A stretch of 17,977 nt of DNA from the NCBI GenBank assembly GCA_022709105.1, contig JAKIXL010000016.1, forward strand, positions 301 through 18,277, in the 5' to 3' direction. This DNA comes from Thermoplasmatota archaeon. Lineage in GTDB: Archaea; Thermoplasmatota; Thermoplasmata; Methanomassiliicoccales; Methanomassiliicoccaceae. A program made the position numbers and the translations under genes. Shown one piece after another: positions 1 through 6,939 of the stretch (positions within the stretch are counted from its first letter, which is position 1; every line of letters starts with the position of its first letter). The notes under the pieces are model-generated. The model was not told the origin of the DNA. It searched no databases and saw only the letters and a list, made by a program, of their open reading frames with translations.

Positions 1-251
1 GTCGGGGAGGCGGTGACGGAGACCGCCGTCCCGTTCGGCGACGGCGAGAACAGGAAGCCCAGCTTCTTCTTGGCGTTGCGGTTCCAGCCCTTCATGGTCT
101 TATGCGAGCCGTGGACCGCTTCGATGCTCGTCGGCCGGACCCCGACGACCTTCCTTGCCTCCTCCTTGGTCAACCATCCCATGACCTTGTCGTAGACCTC
201 GTCCGCCTGCTCGCCCCTGAACTCGTGTGTGTACTGAAAACTGATCGCCAA
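1..251 (-). CDS. Conserved-looking hypothetical protein, N-terminal 83 residues (3' end outside window)
   Basis: A minus-strand reading frame enters from the left edge and is open for 83 codons up to a TTG start at 251. An in-frame TAA lies eight codons upstream of that TTG, so no earlier start is possible. GGTGGT just upstream of the TTG resembles a Shine-Dalgarno sequence, and a TATA-like AATATAT lies about 30 bases further upstream (281-290). The peptide begins LAISFQYTHEFRGEQADEVY and contains a basic stretch ending WNRNAKKKLGF. It has no membrane segment and looks like a small soluble alpha/beta protein. Codons end mostly in G or C, like the neighbouring genes, which supports real coding. 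I do not recognise the family and the C-terminus is missing, so I assign no function. It is divergent from gatD. Confidence 0.6.
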   Translation of the reverse strand, partial: MAISFQYTHEFRGEQADEVYDKVMGWLTKEEARKVVGVRPTSIEAVHGSHKTMKGWNRNAKKKLGFLFSPSPNGTAVSVTASP

Positions 252-280
252 CCGACCACCTGGATGCGGACATCGTTACA

Positions 281-290
281 CGGATATATT
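281..290 (-). promoter_or_regulatory. TATA box for the leftmost minus-strand gene
   Basis: On the minus strand this reads AATATATCCG, an AT-rich island in GC-rich surroundings. It is centred about 33 bases before the TTG start at 251, the usual archaeal TATA spacing for a transcript with a very short leader. No upstream BRE purine run was scored. Confidence 0.45.
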
Positions 291-297
291 GACGTCT

Positions 298-400
298 CGA
301 TAAATCTACTTCGATGGAACGCCCGCGGCGGCGGTGAGGCCACGGGCCCCGGGAACGGAGACGGTGCGCGAGGGGGCGGCGAGCCCCGCTCTACCGCCAC
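298..400 (+). other. Gene-free divergent region with TATA-like box and possible structured RNA
   Basis: Between the divergent starts at 251 and 445 lies a very GC-rich stretch. A plus-strand AT-rich element (GATAAATCT, near 298-306) sits about 25-30 bases before sequence that can fold. GGCGGT at 330-335 pairs with ACCGCC at 393-398. Inside this are two hairpins: GGCC/GGCC at 338-341 and 345-348, and GGGGC/GCCCC at 373-377 and 383-387. This could be a short non-coding RNA or a structured leader of gatD. In DNA this rich in G and C such pairings also arise by chance, so confidence is low. Confidence 0.2.
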
Positions 401-410
401 CTATTATTAG
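401..410 (+). promoter_or_regulatory. TATA box for gatDE
   Basis: CTATTATTAG is a clear AT island about 40 bases before the gatD ATG at 445. Initiation about 25 bases downstream would give a leader of roughly a dozen bases containing GGTGT, a weak match to the archaeal anti-Shine-Dalgarno. Confidence 0.45.
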
Positions 411-444
411 TGAAAAGGAGCATCCTGGCCTCGGTGTCATTCCA

Positions 445-1740
445 ATGAGCTACTCTTCGCGCGTGCGCGATATCCTGGACCGGGCCGGCGCGGCCGAGGG
501 CGACACGCTCCTGGTGCGGAGCGAGGGCCGCGACAGCACCGGGGTCCTCATGCCCCATCACGAGTTCAGCCATCCCGACGTCGTCGTCCTCAAGCTGAAG
601 AGCGGTTACAACGTCGGCGTTATGGTAACTCATACGTCCGAGCTCACGGTCGTCAACAAGACCGAGGCGCGTGAGAAGCACCCCAAGGCTGCCGCCAACG
701 GCAAGGGGAAGAAAAAGGTCGCCGTGCTCGGAACCGGCGGGACGATAGCCTCATACGTCGACTACCGCACCGGAGCGGTGCACCCGGCGCTGTCGGCCGG
801 GGACCTGGTCGCAACGGTGCCGGAGATCGCCGACGTCTGCGACGTGCGAGCCGAGGTGTTGTTCTCCATCTTCTCGGAGAACATGAACGTGGAACACTGG
901 CGGCGCATCGCCGAGGCCGCCGCGGACCGCATCAACGGCGGCGCCGAGGGGTGCATCATACCGCACGGCACGGACACCATGGGCTACACCTCCGCCGCGC
1001 TATCGTTCATGCTCGACAACCTGACGAGGCCAGTCGTCCTGGTCGGCGCGCAGCGCTCCTCGGACCGACCGTCCTCGGACGCTTACACCAACCTGCTGTC
1101 GGCCGCGAGGTTCATAGTGGACACCGACGCCGCTGAGGTCGTGGTCCTCATGCACGAGACCTCCTCGGACACCACCGCCGCGGTGCATCGCGGAACGAAA
1201 GTTAGAAAGATGCACACCTCCCGCCGTGATGCGTTCCAGAGCGTCAACGCCTCTCCGATCGCCCGCGTCGATTTCGAGGGCGGCATCGAGTTCCTCGGCC
1301 CTTACCGCCAGCGTTCGGAAGGCAAGGTCGTGGCGCGCACCGAGATGGAGCGCAACGTCGCTCTGCTGCACTTCTACCCAGGCATGAGCCTCTCGACCTT
1401 CGAACGCGTCCTCAACGACAGCCGGGGAGTGGTCTTCGCCGGCACCGGCCTGGGGCACGTTTCCTCAGACATGGTGAAGGCCATCGCGAAGGCCGTCAAC
1501 GACGGCACAACGGTAGTGATGACCTCGCAGTGCCTTAACGGGACGGTGAACTTGAACGTGTACGACAACGGCCGCGACCTCGTGACCGCGGGCGTGATCC
1601 CGGGCGGGGACATGCTGCCCGAGACCGCGTACATCAAGCTGATGTGGGTGCTGGGGCAGACCGATGACAAGAACGAGGTACGGAAGATGATGATCACGAA
1701 CCTCCGCGGCGAGCTGAGCGAGAGGAGGGACATCGCGTGA
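445..1740 (+). CDS. gatD: Glu-tRNA(Gln) amidotransferase subunit D (asparaginase-like)
   Basis: GatD is the amide-donor subunit of the archaeal GatDE complex. It hydrolyses an amide donor and passes ammonia to GatE, which converts Glu-tRNA(Gln) to Gln-tRNA(Gln). The 431-residue protein has an N-terminal beta-barrel-like segment (about 1-85, with VVVLKLKSGYNVGV), a Lys/Gly-rich linker, then an L-asparaginase fold. The two catalytic asparaginase motifs are present: GTGGTIAS with Thr100, and HGTDTMGYT with Thr176 and Asp177. GAQRSSDRPSSDAYTN follows at about 201-216. I chose ATG 445 because known GatD proteins begin with MSY; the 37 upstream in-frame codons are low-complexity and overlap the TATA box. 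The stop overlaps the gatE start by 4 bases, so the two are translationally coupled. Identification is secure. Confidence 0.95.
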   Translation: MSYSSRVRDILDRAGAAEGDTLLVRSEGRDSTGVLMPHHEFSHPDVVVLKLKSGYNVGVMVTHTSELTVVNKTEAREKHPKAAANGKGKKKVAVLGTGGTIASYVDYRTGAVHPALSAGDLVATVPEIADVCDVRAEVLFSIFSENMNVEHWRRIAEAAADRINGGAEGCIIPHGTDTMGYTSAALSFMLDNLTRPVVLVGAQRSSDRPSSDAYTNLLSAARFIVDTDAAEVVVLMHETSSDTTAAVHRGTKVRKMHTSRRDAFQSVNASPIARVDFEGGIEFLGPYRQRSEGKVVARTEMERNVALLHFYPGMSLSTFERVLNDSRGVVFAGTGLGHVSSDMVKAIAKAVNDGTTVVMTSQCLNGTVNLNVYDNGRDLVTAGVIPGGDMLPETAYIKLMWVLGQTDDKNEVRKMMITNLRGELSERRDIA

Positions 1741-3602
1741 GCGAGCACGAGCTGACCTGCGGCCTGGAGATCCACCAGCAGCTGGACACCAGGAAGCTGT
1801 TCTGCGACTGCCGAACGGTGCTGGTGGACGAGGAAGGAAGCAACTTCCTGCGCCGCCTGCGGCCGACGCAGTCCGAGCTTGGCGAGATCGACCGTGCCGC
1901 CCTGGTGCAGGCCGAGAAGAAGCTGCGCTTTAGATACCAGGCCCCCCCGGACTCGTCCTGCCTCGTGGACGCGGACGAGGAGCCGCCGCACGCCGCGAAC
2001 GCGGACGCTATGGACATCGTGCTCACCTTCGCCGCCATGCTCGACGCCCGCCCGGTGGACGAGGTCCACTTCATGCGCAAGCTGGTGGTCGACGGCTCGA
2101 ACACGACAGGCTTCCAGCGCACCGCCATGATCGCCATGGACGGCAAGCTGGAGGTCAACGGCCGGATGATCTCCGTCCCCACCTTCTGCCTGGAGGAGGA
2201 CGCCGCCAGGAAGGTCGACGCCAAGGCCGGGGAGGTCACCTACCGCCTCGACAGGCTGGGCATCCCGCTCATCGAGGTCGCGACCGGACCGGAGCTGCAC
2301 ACCCCCGAGGAGGTGAAGGAAGCGGCGCAGCGCCTCGGATCGATGATGCGCGCCACCCGGAGGGTCAAGAGGGGCATCGGGACGATCCGCGAGGACGTCA
2401 ACATATCCATCCCCGGCGGCGCCAGGGTCGAGATCAAGGGCGTTCAGGAACTTCGGCTGCTACCGCTGTACGTGGAGAAGGAAGTGGAGCGACAGCGCTC
2501 GCTGCTGCGCATCCGCGACATCCTGAGGGAGAGGGACGTGACGAGGAAGGACGCGGAGATCAGGGACCTCTCGGAGTTCTTCGCCCCCTGCCCATCCAAG
2601 GTCATCGCCGGCGCGCTGAAGAAGGGGGGCAAGGCGCTCGGAGCGGCCCTCCCAGGCTTCGCCGGACTGCTCCGCTCTCCGGACGCCAAGCTGCGCCTGG
2701 GCGCGGAGATGGCGCAGTACGCCAGGGCCAAGGGCGTGGCGGGGATCTTCCACTCTGACGAGCTGCCGGCCTACGGCATCGACCAGGGCTACGTGGACAA
2801 GCTCCGCGAGCTCATGGAACTAGGCCCGCAGGACGCCTTCGTGCTGTGCGCCGACGAGCCCCGGAGGGCCGAGGCCGCCCTGCGCGCCGCCATCGGGAGA
2901 GCGTACGACGCGCTGGGTGGCGTGCCCGAGGAGACGAGGGACCCGCTGCCCGACGGCGCTTCCGCGTACTCGCGTCCGCTCCCCGGCGCGGCAAGGATGT
3001 ACCCCGAGACGGACGTGCCGCCGATCACCGTCGGCGCGGAGCGCATGCAGCGCATCCGGGAGAACCTGCCGGAGCTGACCGACGTTCGCATAGCGCGCAT
3101 CGCGTCGGAGTACGGCATCCATGGTCAGCAGGCCAGGCAGCTTGTCCATGACGGCTGGGACGACCTGTTCGAGGAGGTGGCGAAGAGCAAGGAGCTGGCC
3201 GGCGCCGCAGCGAGGACGCTGCTGTCGACCCTCCCGGAGCTGGAGCGCCAGGGGGTGGACATGAGCAAGCTGGACGAGGAGGCGCTGCGCGAGGTCTTCT
3301 CCGCCCTTTCGGCCGGAAGGTTCGCCAAGGAGGCGGTGCCCGACATCCTCGCTCTCAGGGCCAGGGGGAAGAGCGTGGACCAGGCAGTAAAAGAGCTGGG
3401 GATATCCATGGTCTCCTCGGACGAGGCCACGGCGATCGTGGCCAGGGTGGTGAATGAGAGGGAAACCTTCGTCCGCGAGAAGGGCAAGGGCGCCGTCGGC
3501 CCGCTCATGGGCGTGGTCATGTCCGAGCTGAAGGGAAAGCTGGACGGGAAGGCCGCGAGCGAGCTGCTCAGGAAGGAGATAGAGAGGCTGCTCTCCACCT
3601 GA
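1737..3602 (+). CDS. gatE: Glu-tRNA(Gln) amidotransferase subunit E
   Basis: GatE is the tRNA-binding, Glu-activating subunit of archaeal GatDE; it phosphorylates Glu on tRNA(Gln) and amidates it with ammonia from GatD. The 621-residue protein opens with CGLEIHQQLDTRKLFCDC, as GatB/GatE proteins do. The GatB signature region lies at about 216-237 (IREDVNISIP followed by VEIKGVQ). An AspRS-type GAD-like insertion, the feature that separates GatE from GatB, spans about 284-405. The C-terminal part (about 470-621) is the helical GatB/YqeY-type tail that contacts tRNA. Translation starts at GTG within GTGA, overlapping the gatD stop, with AGGAGG about ten bases upstream. The length is normal for the family. 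A short T-run (CCTTTTC near 3619-3626) after the stop is the only visible terminator signal. Confidence 0.95.
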   Translation: MSEHELTCGLEIHQQLDTRKLFCDCRTVLVDEEGSNFLRRLRPTQSELGEIDRAALVQAEKKLRFRYQAPPDSSCLVDADEEPPHAANADAMDIVLTFAAMLDARPVDEVHFMRKLVVDGSNTTGFQRTAMIAMDGKLEVNGRMISVPTFCLEEDAARKVDAKAGEVTYRLDRLGIPLIEVATGPELHTPEEVKEAAQRLGSMMRATRRVKRGIGTIREDVNISIPGGARVEIKGVQELRLLPLYVEKEVERQRSLLRIRDILRERDVTRKDAEIRDLSEFFAPCPSKVIAGALKKGGKALGAALPGFAGLLRSPDAKLRLGAEMAQYARAKGVAGIFHSDELPAYGIDQGYVDKLRELMELGPQDAFVLCADEPRRAEAALRAAIGRAYDALGGVPEETRDPLPDGASAYSRPLPGAARMYPETDVPPITVGAERMQRIRENLPELTDVRIARIASEYGIHGQQARQLVHDGWDDLFEEVAKSKELAGAAARTLLSTLPELERQGVDMSKLDEEALREVFSALSAGRFAKEAVPDILALRARGKSVDQAVKELGISMVSSDEATAIVARVVNERETFVREKGKGAVGPLMGVVMSELKGKLDGKAASELLRKEIERLLST

Positions 3603-3638
3603 GGGCTGGCCGCCCCCGCCCTTTTCTCAAGCCTCCTG

Positions 3639-3654
3639 CCGCGGGCCGCCGCGG
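3639..3654. repeat. Short perfect hairpin downstream of gatE
   Basis: CCGCGG is repeated around a GCCG loop, giving a perfect six-base-pair stem. It is not followed by a T-tract; the only T-run (3620-3625) precedes it. It is therefore not a classical intrinsic terminator and may be chance in GC-rich sequence. Confidence 0.3.
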
Positions 3655-3664
3655 TGGTCCCAAA

Positions 3665-3700
3665 CGTTCTTGAACGGCTCGCTGACGTTCCTTAAACGTC
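3665..3700. promoter_or_regulatory. Two inverted repeats over a TATA-like promoter (candidate operator)
   Basis: CGTTC-TT-GAACG (3665-3676) is followed by GACGTT-CCTTA-AACGTC (3684-3700). The second repeat encloses the AT-rich CTTAAA, which is the best TATA candidate for the gene starting at 3739. A dimeric regulator binding there would block TBP. No regulator gene is adjacent, so this is a suggestion from sequence symmetry only. Confidence 0.35.
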
Positions 3701-3738
3701 CGCCTGACCGAGCTCAGGGGACAGGAAGGCGTGATGCT

Positions 3739-4116
3739 GTGACAAGAGACGTGGCAACGACACCGGCGTACCCGGCCGGCGCCGCCCACTCTTCCTGGCC
3801 GTTCATACTGGCCGTGATCGGGGGGGTGCTGGTGCTGATCGAGGGGATAATCATCGCCGTGGCCGGGCCGCTGGTCATGGTGACCGGCGGGGACCTCGGC
3901 CTGGGAGTCCTGATCTTCGGCATGGCGGTCATAATCCTCGGGCTGGTGATGTTGTGGCTGGCGCTCGGCCTTAGGCAGAACCCGGCGAGGCACGTGGCGT
4001 TCGGCGCGGGACTGATCATCGTGTCCGTCATCGCCCTGGTCCTCGCGGGGGGCGGGTTCGTCATCGGCTCGATCATGGGGATCATCGGAGGCGCATGGGC
4101 GATCATGGGGGCGTGA
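3739..4116 (+). CDS. Small four-helix membrane protein, function unknown
   Basis: The 125-residue product has a short hydrophilic N-terminus (VTRDVATTPAYPAGAAHSSW) followed by four predicted membrane segments. These begin near FILAVIGGVLVLIEG, GLGVLIFGMAVIILG, HVAFGAGLIIVSVIA and FVIGSIMGIIGGAWA. Gly and Ile/Val are abundant, and there is no catalytic motif or metal-binding cluster. GTG 3739 is chosen because GTGATG (a match to the archaeal anti-Shine-Dalgarno) and AGGAAGG precede it; the ATG at 3670 lies upstream of the apparent TATA box. It is monocistronic and ends two bases before the stop of the convergent methyltransferase gene. Its promoter carries two inverted repeats. I do not recognise the family. 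Confidence 0.7.
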   Translation: MTRDVATTPAYPAGAAHSSWPFILAVIGGVLVLIEGIIIAVAGPLVMVTGGDLGLGVLIFGMAVIILGLVMLWLALGLRQNPARHVAFGAGLIIVSVIALVLAGGGFVIGSIMGIIGGAWAIMGA

Positions 4117-4118
4117 GG

Positions 4119-4703
4119 TCAGCGCGACCACGGACGGCAGGGCACAAGCTCCTCCACCCAGAGATCCTCGAAGAAGTACCTCCGGGAACCGAGGCGGCGC
4201 CTGGAGAACCCTTCCAGCGCGCCATCAAGGGCCCCCCTGGCCATCTCCGAGGAGAGCAGGAGGACGATCCTGCCGTCCGGGCTGAGGTGCCCTCTCGCTC
4301 CGGCGAGGAAGGGGATGAGCACGTCCACGCCCTCCTTTCCGCCGGCCCAAGCCTTCTCCAGCAGGCCCTCCTCCTCCACCGAGAGGTAGGGCGGGTTGAA
4401 CACGATGAGGTCGAAGCATCCTGGCACGTTGGCGAACAGGTCGCTCTCCACCACCTGGCCCGGCAGGCCGTTCCTGCGCAGGTTCGCCCGGGTGCACTCC
4501 GCCGCCTTCGGGTTGACGTCCGCGGCGGTGAGATCTGCCCCGCCCGCCGCCAGGTGGCAGGAGATCAGTCCGGTCCCGCATCCCATCTCCAGGACGCGCT
4601 CCCCCGGGACGGTGTCCAGGACGTCCAGCAGCAGGAAGGTATCTTCTGAGGGAGGGTAAACCTCCCCGCACTCCCGGATGTCGATGTCCATTCGGTACTT
4701 CAC
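4119..4703 (-). CDS. HemK/Mtq2-like class I SAM-dependent methyltransferase
   Basis: This 194-residue Rossmann-fold methyltransferase has the SAM-binding motif VLEMGCGTGLISCHLA (about 40-55), the acidic AADVNP motif and the NPPY tetrapeptide in IVFNPPYLSVEEEG (about 101-114). NPPY is the signature of enzymes that methylate amide nitrogens such as the Gln of class 1 release factors. The N-terminal YPPSEDTFLLLD is typical of the archaeal/eukaryotic Mtq2 (HemK2) group, which modifies the GGQ motif of aRF1/eRF1. Another substrate is possible, so I give no symbol. The start is GTG 4703 with GGAG seven bases upstream; an in-frame ATG at 4691 is the alternative. Its TATA box probably lies in the palindromic element at 4738-4747 shared with the divergent rhomboid gene. 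Confidence 0.85.
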   Translation of the reverse strand: MKYRMDIDIRECGEVYPPSEDTFLLLDVLDTVPGERVLEMGCGTGLISCHLAAGGADLTAADVNPKAAECTRANLRRNGLPGQVVESDLFANVPGCFDLIVFNPPYLSVEEEGLLEKAWAGGKEGVDVLIPFLAGARGHLSPDGRIVLLLSSEMARGALDGALEGFSRRRLGSRRYFFEDLWVEELVPCRPWSR

Positions 4704-4737
4704 TTCGCTCTCCGCTCACCGGGACGGGCTGCCTCGA

Positions 4738-4747
4738 CATAAATATG
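4738..4747. promoter_or_regulatory. Near-palindromic TATA element in the divergent HemK/rhomboid promoter
   Basis: CATAAATATG reads almost the same on the other strand (CATATTTATG) and is the only AT-rich island between the two divergent genes. It sits about 35-40 bases before the methyltransferase GTG. On the plus strand it would start transcription near 4770, downstream of the first ATG of the rhomboid frame. Confidence 0.5.
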
Positions 4748-4816
4748 AGCGAACGAGGCGCGGGCCGGAACTTAGCATCGAAACGGTCTTATCCGCGACA
4801 GCTATACGCCGTCCCC

Positions 4817-5707
4817 GTGGAGCCCGCGTCCCTGCTGGTCATCGTCATCATAGCCGCCACTCTAGGCTTGGCCTTCCTGAAGCGGTTCGAACTTACCCCC
4901 CTTCTGGTGCTGGGCAACCTGGCCATCTTCTTCGTGATGCTGTTCACGGACCAGTGGGCGGTGTTCCGGGACCTGGCGTTCCAGCCGGTCGACCTGCAGA
5001 ACGGGACCGCGTTGTACACGCTGTTCACCAGCATGTTCGTGCACTACAACTTCGCGCACGTCATCGGCAACATGCTGTTCCTGTTCTTCCTGGGCTCGCC
5101 CCTCGAGTCCCGCATAGGGAAGCGGAGGTTCGCGGCGGTGTACTTCTCCGCGGGCATCCTCGGCTCGCTCCTGGCGGCGCTTTACTTCATCCTGATCAAC
5201 GGCGACCTGAGCATCCTGATGCTGGGAGCGTCGGGCGCGATCTCCGGGGCGGTGGGAACGCTCCTCGTTCTATACCCCAGGGACGAGATCCCCATGTTCC
5301 TCGGGCCGCTGTTCCTGCCCCGGGTACCGGTGTGGCTGGCGGCGTTCAGCTGGTTCATCCTCGACGTGCTGCTGGTCTTCATGACCTCTCCCAGCGTGTC
5401 GTGGCAGGCTCACCTGGGCGGGTTCATGGCAGGAATGGCCGCCGGCCTGCTGCTCGGCCGCCGGGCGGAGGAGGCCAGGATCAGGGAGGAAGCTCCCCGC
5501 GACTACTCCAAGCTGGAGGCGCTGGCGACGACCCCGCAGCTGAGGAGCGCCCTGGACCGCATAAGGGACGAGGGGCACTCCGACGTTCGCAAGGTATGGC
5601 TCGAGTACTTCGCCGAGCACGCGACCTGCCCGCAGTGCGGGGGAAAGATGAAGTACAGAAAGGACCGCTTCGTGTGCCAATGCGGGAAGGAGGTCGAGAT
5701 ATGGTGA
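4817..5707 (+). CDS. Rhomboid-family intramembrane serine protease with C-terminal zinc ribbon
   Basis: This protease cleaves membrane-embedded substrates with a Ser-His dyad. From GTG 4817 (296 residues) it shows HYNFAHVIGNM (the rhomboid HxxxN motif, about 76-86), the catalytic LGASGAISGAVG (Ser139) and the catalytic His199 in QAHLGGFMAG. There are about six membrane segments. A charged linker (about 214-265) then leads to a zinc-ribbon-like tail, CPQC then CQC, about 271-289, ending at EVEIW. The frame is open back to ATG 4745, but those 24 codons use many A/T-ending codons (TTA, GCA, TCT, TAT, CGA, CTA), unlike the rest, and the ATG lies inside the TATA box. I therefore prefer 4817. The MBL-fold gene follows with overlap. 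Confidence 0.9.
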   Translation: MEPASLLVIVIIAATLGLAFLKRFELTPLLVLGNLAIFFVMLFTDQWAVFRDLAFQPVDLQNGTALYTLFTSMFVHYNFAHVIGNMLFLFFLGSPLESRIGKRRFAAVYFSAGILGSLLAALYFILINGDLSILMLGASGAISGAVGTLLVLYPRDEIPMFLGPLFLPRVPVWLAAFSWFILDVLLVFMTSPSVSWQAHLGGFMAGMAAGLLLGRRAEEARIREEAPRDYSKLEALATTPQLRSALDRIRDEGHSDVRKVWLEYFAEHATCPQCGGKMKYRKDRFVCQCGKEVEIW

Positions 5708-6291
5708 TGTCCGTGGAGGTGGTCTGCGAGGGCTACCTCCTCCGGGAGAACGGGGTGCTCCGGGAGGCGCATTCGACCTCCTCGCTCATCGTCGGCGGCT
5801 CGCACAACGTCCTCGTTGACACCTCGTCCCGACACCTGCGCGACCACCTGATCTCGGGCCTCAGGTCCCGCAACCTCGGACCGCAGGACATCGACATGCT
5901 GGTGTGCACTCACCTCCACTCCGATCACGTAGGCAACAATGACCTGTTCCCCAATGCCATCTGGTACGCCCGGGCGGAGGAGGGGCCGGGACCGTTCTAC
6001 CGCAGTATCAGGAGCGAGCTGGAGCTCATCCCCGGGGTGCAGCTGATCCATACTCCGGGGCACACCAGGGGCTCCATGAGCGTGGTGGTCGACACTCCCG
6101 CGGGACGATACGTCATCGCCGGGGACGCCTTCCCGACCAAGGACAACTTTGACAAGTGGGTCGCCCCGGGGATCAATTACGACGAGACCGCGGCGATCAA
6201 GAGCATGAAGCGCATCGCCTGCTCCGCGGACCTTATCGTCCCGGGGCATGGAGCGCCCTTCCCGGTCGAGCTCAACGGCCGGCAGCGATAG
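5701..6291 (+). CDS. Metallo-beta-lactamase-fold hydrolase, MBLAC1-like
   Basis: This 196-residue protein has the MBL-fold metal site THLHSDHVGNNDLFP (about 77-91), a second metal ligand in HTPGHTRGSMSVV (about 118-130), an Asp in IAGDAFP and a final His in VPGHGAPFP. The DHVGNNDLFP segment and compact length match the MBLAC1-type branch, whose eukaryotic member is a nuclease; glyoxalase-like or phosphodiesterase activity is equally possible. Two metal ions, probably zinc, are expected. ATG 5701 is chosen because GGAGGT lies six bases upstream; ATG 5707, overlapping the rhomboid TGA, is the alternative. It overlaps the end of the rhomboid gene, so the two are co-transcribed. The substrate cannot be read from the sequence. 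Confidence 0.85.
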   Translation: MVMSVEVVCEGYLLRENGVLREAHSTSSLIVGGSHNVLVDTSSRHLRDHLISGLRSRNLGPQDIDMLVCTHLHSDHVGNNDLFPNAIWYARAEEGPGPFYRSIRSELELIPGVQLIHTPGHTRGSMSVVVDTPAGRYVIAGDAFPTKDNFDKWVAPGINYDETAAIKSMKRIACSADLIVPGHGAPFPVELNGRQR

Positions 6292-6299
6292 TTATATTC
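6291..6299 (+). promoter_or_regulatory. TATA box before the HVO_0476-type gene
   Basis: GTTATATTC directly follows the stop of the MBL-fold gene and lies about 40 bases before ATG 6333. This suggests the zinc-protein/pcm pair has its own promoter with a leader of about 15 bases. Confidence 0.5.
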
Positions 6300-6332
6300 T
6301 ACCGTACGGTACATGGTTCGAGTTGGATCAAG

Positions 6333-6932
6333 ATGACCGTACCTAACGCGCTCTATCTGGACTGTCCCTCCTGCGGCGAGCACGCCGTCCACGAGGTCCT
6401 GAAGGGAAAGATAAGCAAGAAGCAGGACAGCATGGAAGCGACGGTAAAGTGCCAGGAGTGCGGGCATACCTACTCCACGGTGGTCCGCGAGCCCGAGGTC
6501 CTGAAGGTCCCCATAATCGTCTCCGAGCAGGGCAGGTCCAAGAAGGAGGAGATCGAGCTGGAGGCCGGTGAGATGCTGAGCCTCAACGACGAGCTGTACC
6601 TCGGGGAGACACATCTCCTGGTCACCGGAATCGAGTGCGGCGCGAGGCGCGTGGAGAAATGCGACACCAGAGAGGTCAGCACCATCTGGGCCAAGAAGTT
6701 CGACAAGGTGATCGTGAAGATCTCGATCAACAAGCACACGAGGACGATACCGACACAGCTGGAGGCCATGCCCGACGAGGAGTTCTACGTCGGGGACATG
6801 ATGACCGTGGGCAAGGAGAAGGTGGTCATCCACAACATCAGGTCCAGGGAGGGCACGGTGCGCCGCGGGGGGGTGCCGGCGCGGGACATCGTGAGGATCT
6901 ACACCAAGGCGGTGCGGACCACGAGCTACTGA
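6333..6932 (+). CDS. HVO_0476-type zinc-finger protein
   Basis: The 199-residue protein begins with a zinc ribbon: LDCPSCGEHAVHEVL (Cys11, Cys14) and VKCQECGHTYS (Cys40, Cys43). The rest is beta-rich, with KVPIIVSEQGRSKKEEIEL, an acidic loop and repeated short strands that suggest an OB- or SH3-like nucleic-acid-binding barrel (for example FYVGDMMTVGKEKVVIHNI). This matches the conserved archaeal HVO_0476 family, whose biochemical role is not established. The start is the first ATG after the TATA box at 6291; the longer open frame back to 6156 runs through the preceding gene in another frame. It lies seven bases upstream of pcm, so the two are probably one transcript. Confidence 0.85.
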   Translation: MTVPNALYLDCPSCGEHAVHEVLKGKISKKQDSMEATVKCQECGHTYSTVVREPEVLKVPIIVSEQGRSKKEEIELEAGEMLSLNDELYLGETHLLVTGIECGARRVEKCDTREVSTIWAKKFDKVIVKISINKHTRTIPTQLEAMPDEEFYVGDMMTVGKEKVVIHNIRSREGTVRRGGVPARDIVRIYTKAVRTTSY

Positions 6933-6939
6933 GGCGGGA

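Noticed and set aside
1374..2300. A 308-codon minus-strand frame opposite gatD/gatE
   Set aside because: It crosses the gatD-gatE junction antisense to two well-identified genes and has no recognisable domain.
3639..3654. Intrinsic terminator after gatE
   Set aside because: The hairpin is perfect but has no following T-tract; the only T-run lies before it. Kept only as a hairpin.
4745..4816. N-terminal extension of the rhomboid protein
   Set aside because: The ATG lies in the TATA element and the codons are atypical; GTG 4817 is preferred.
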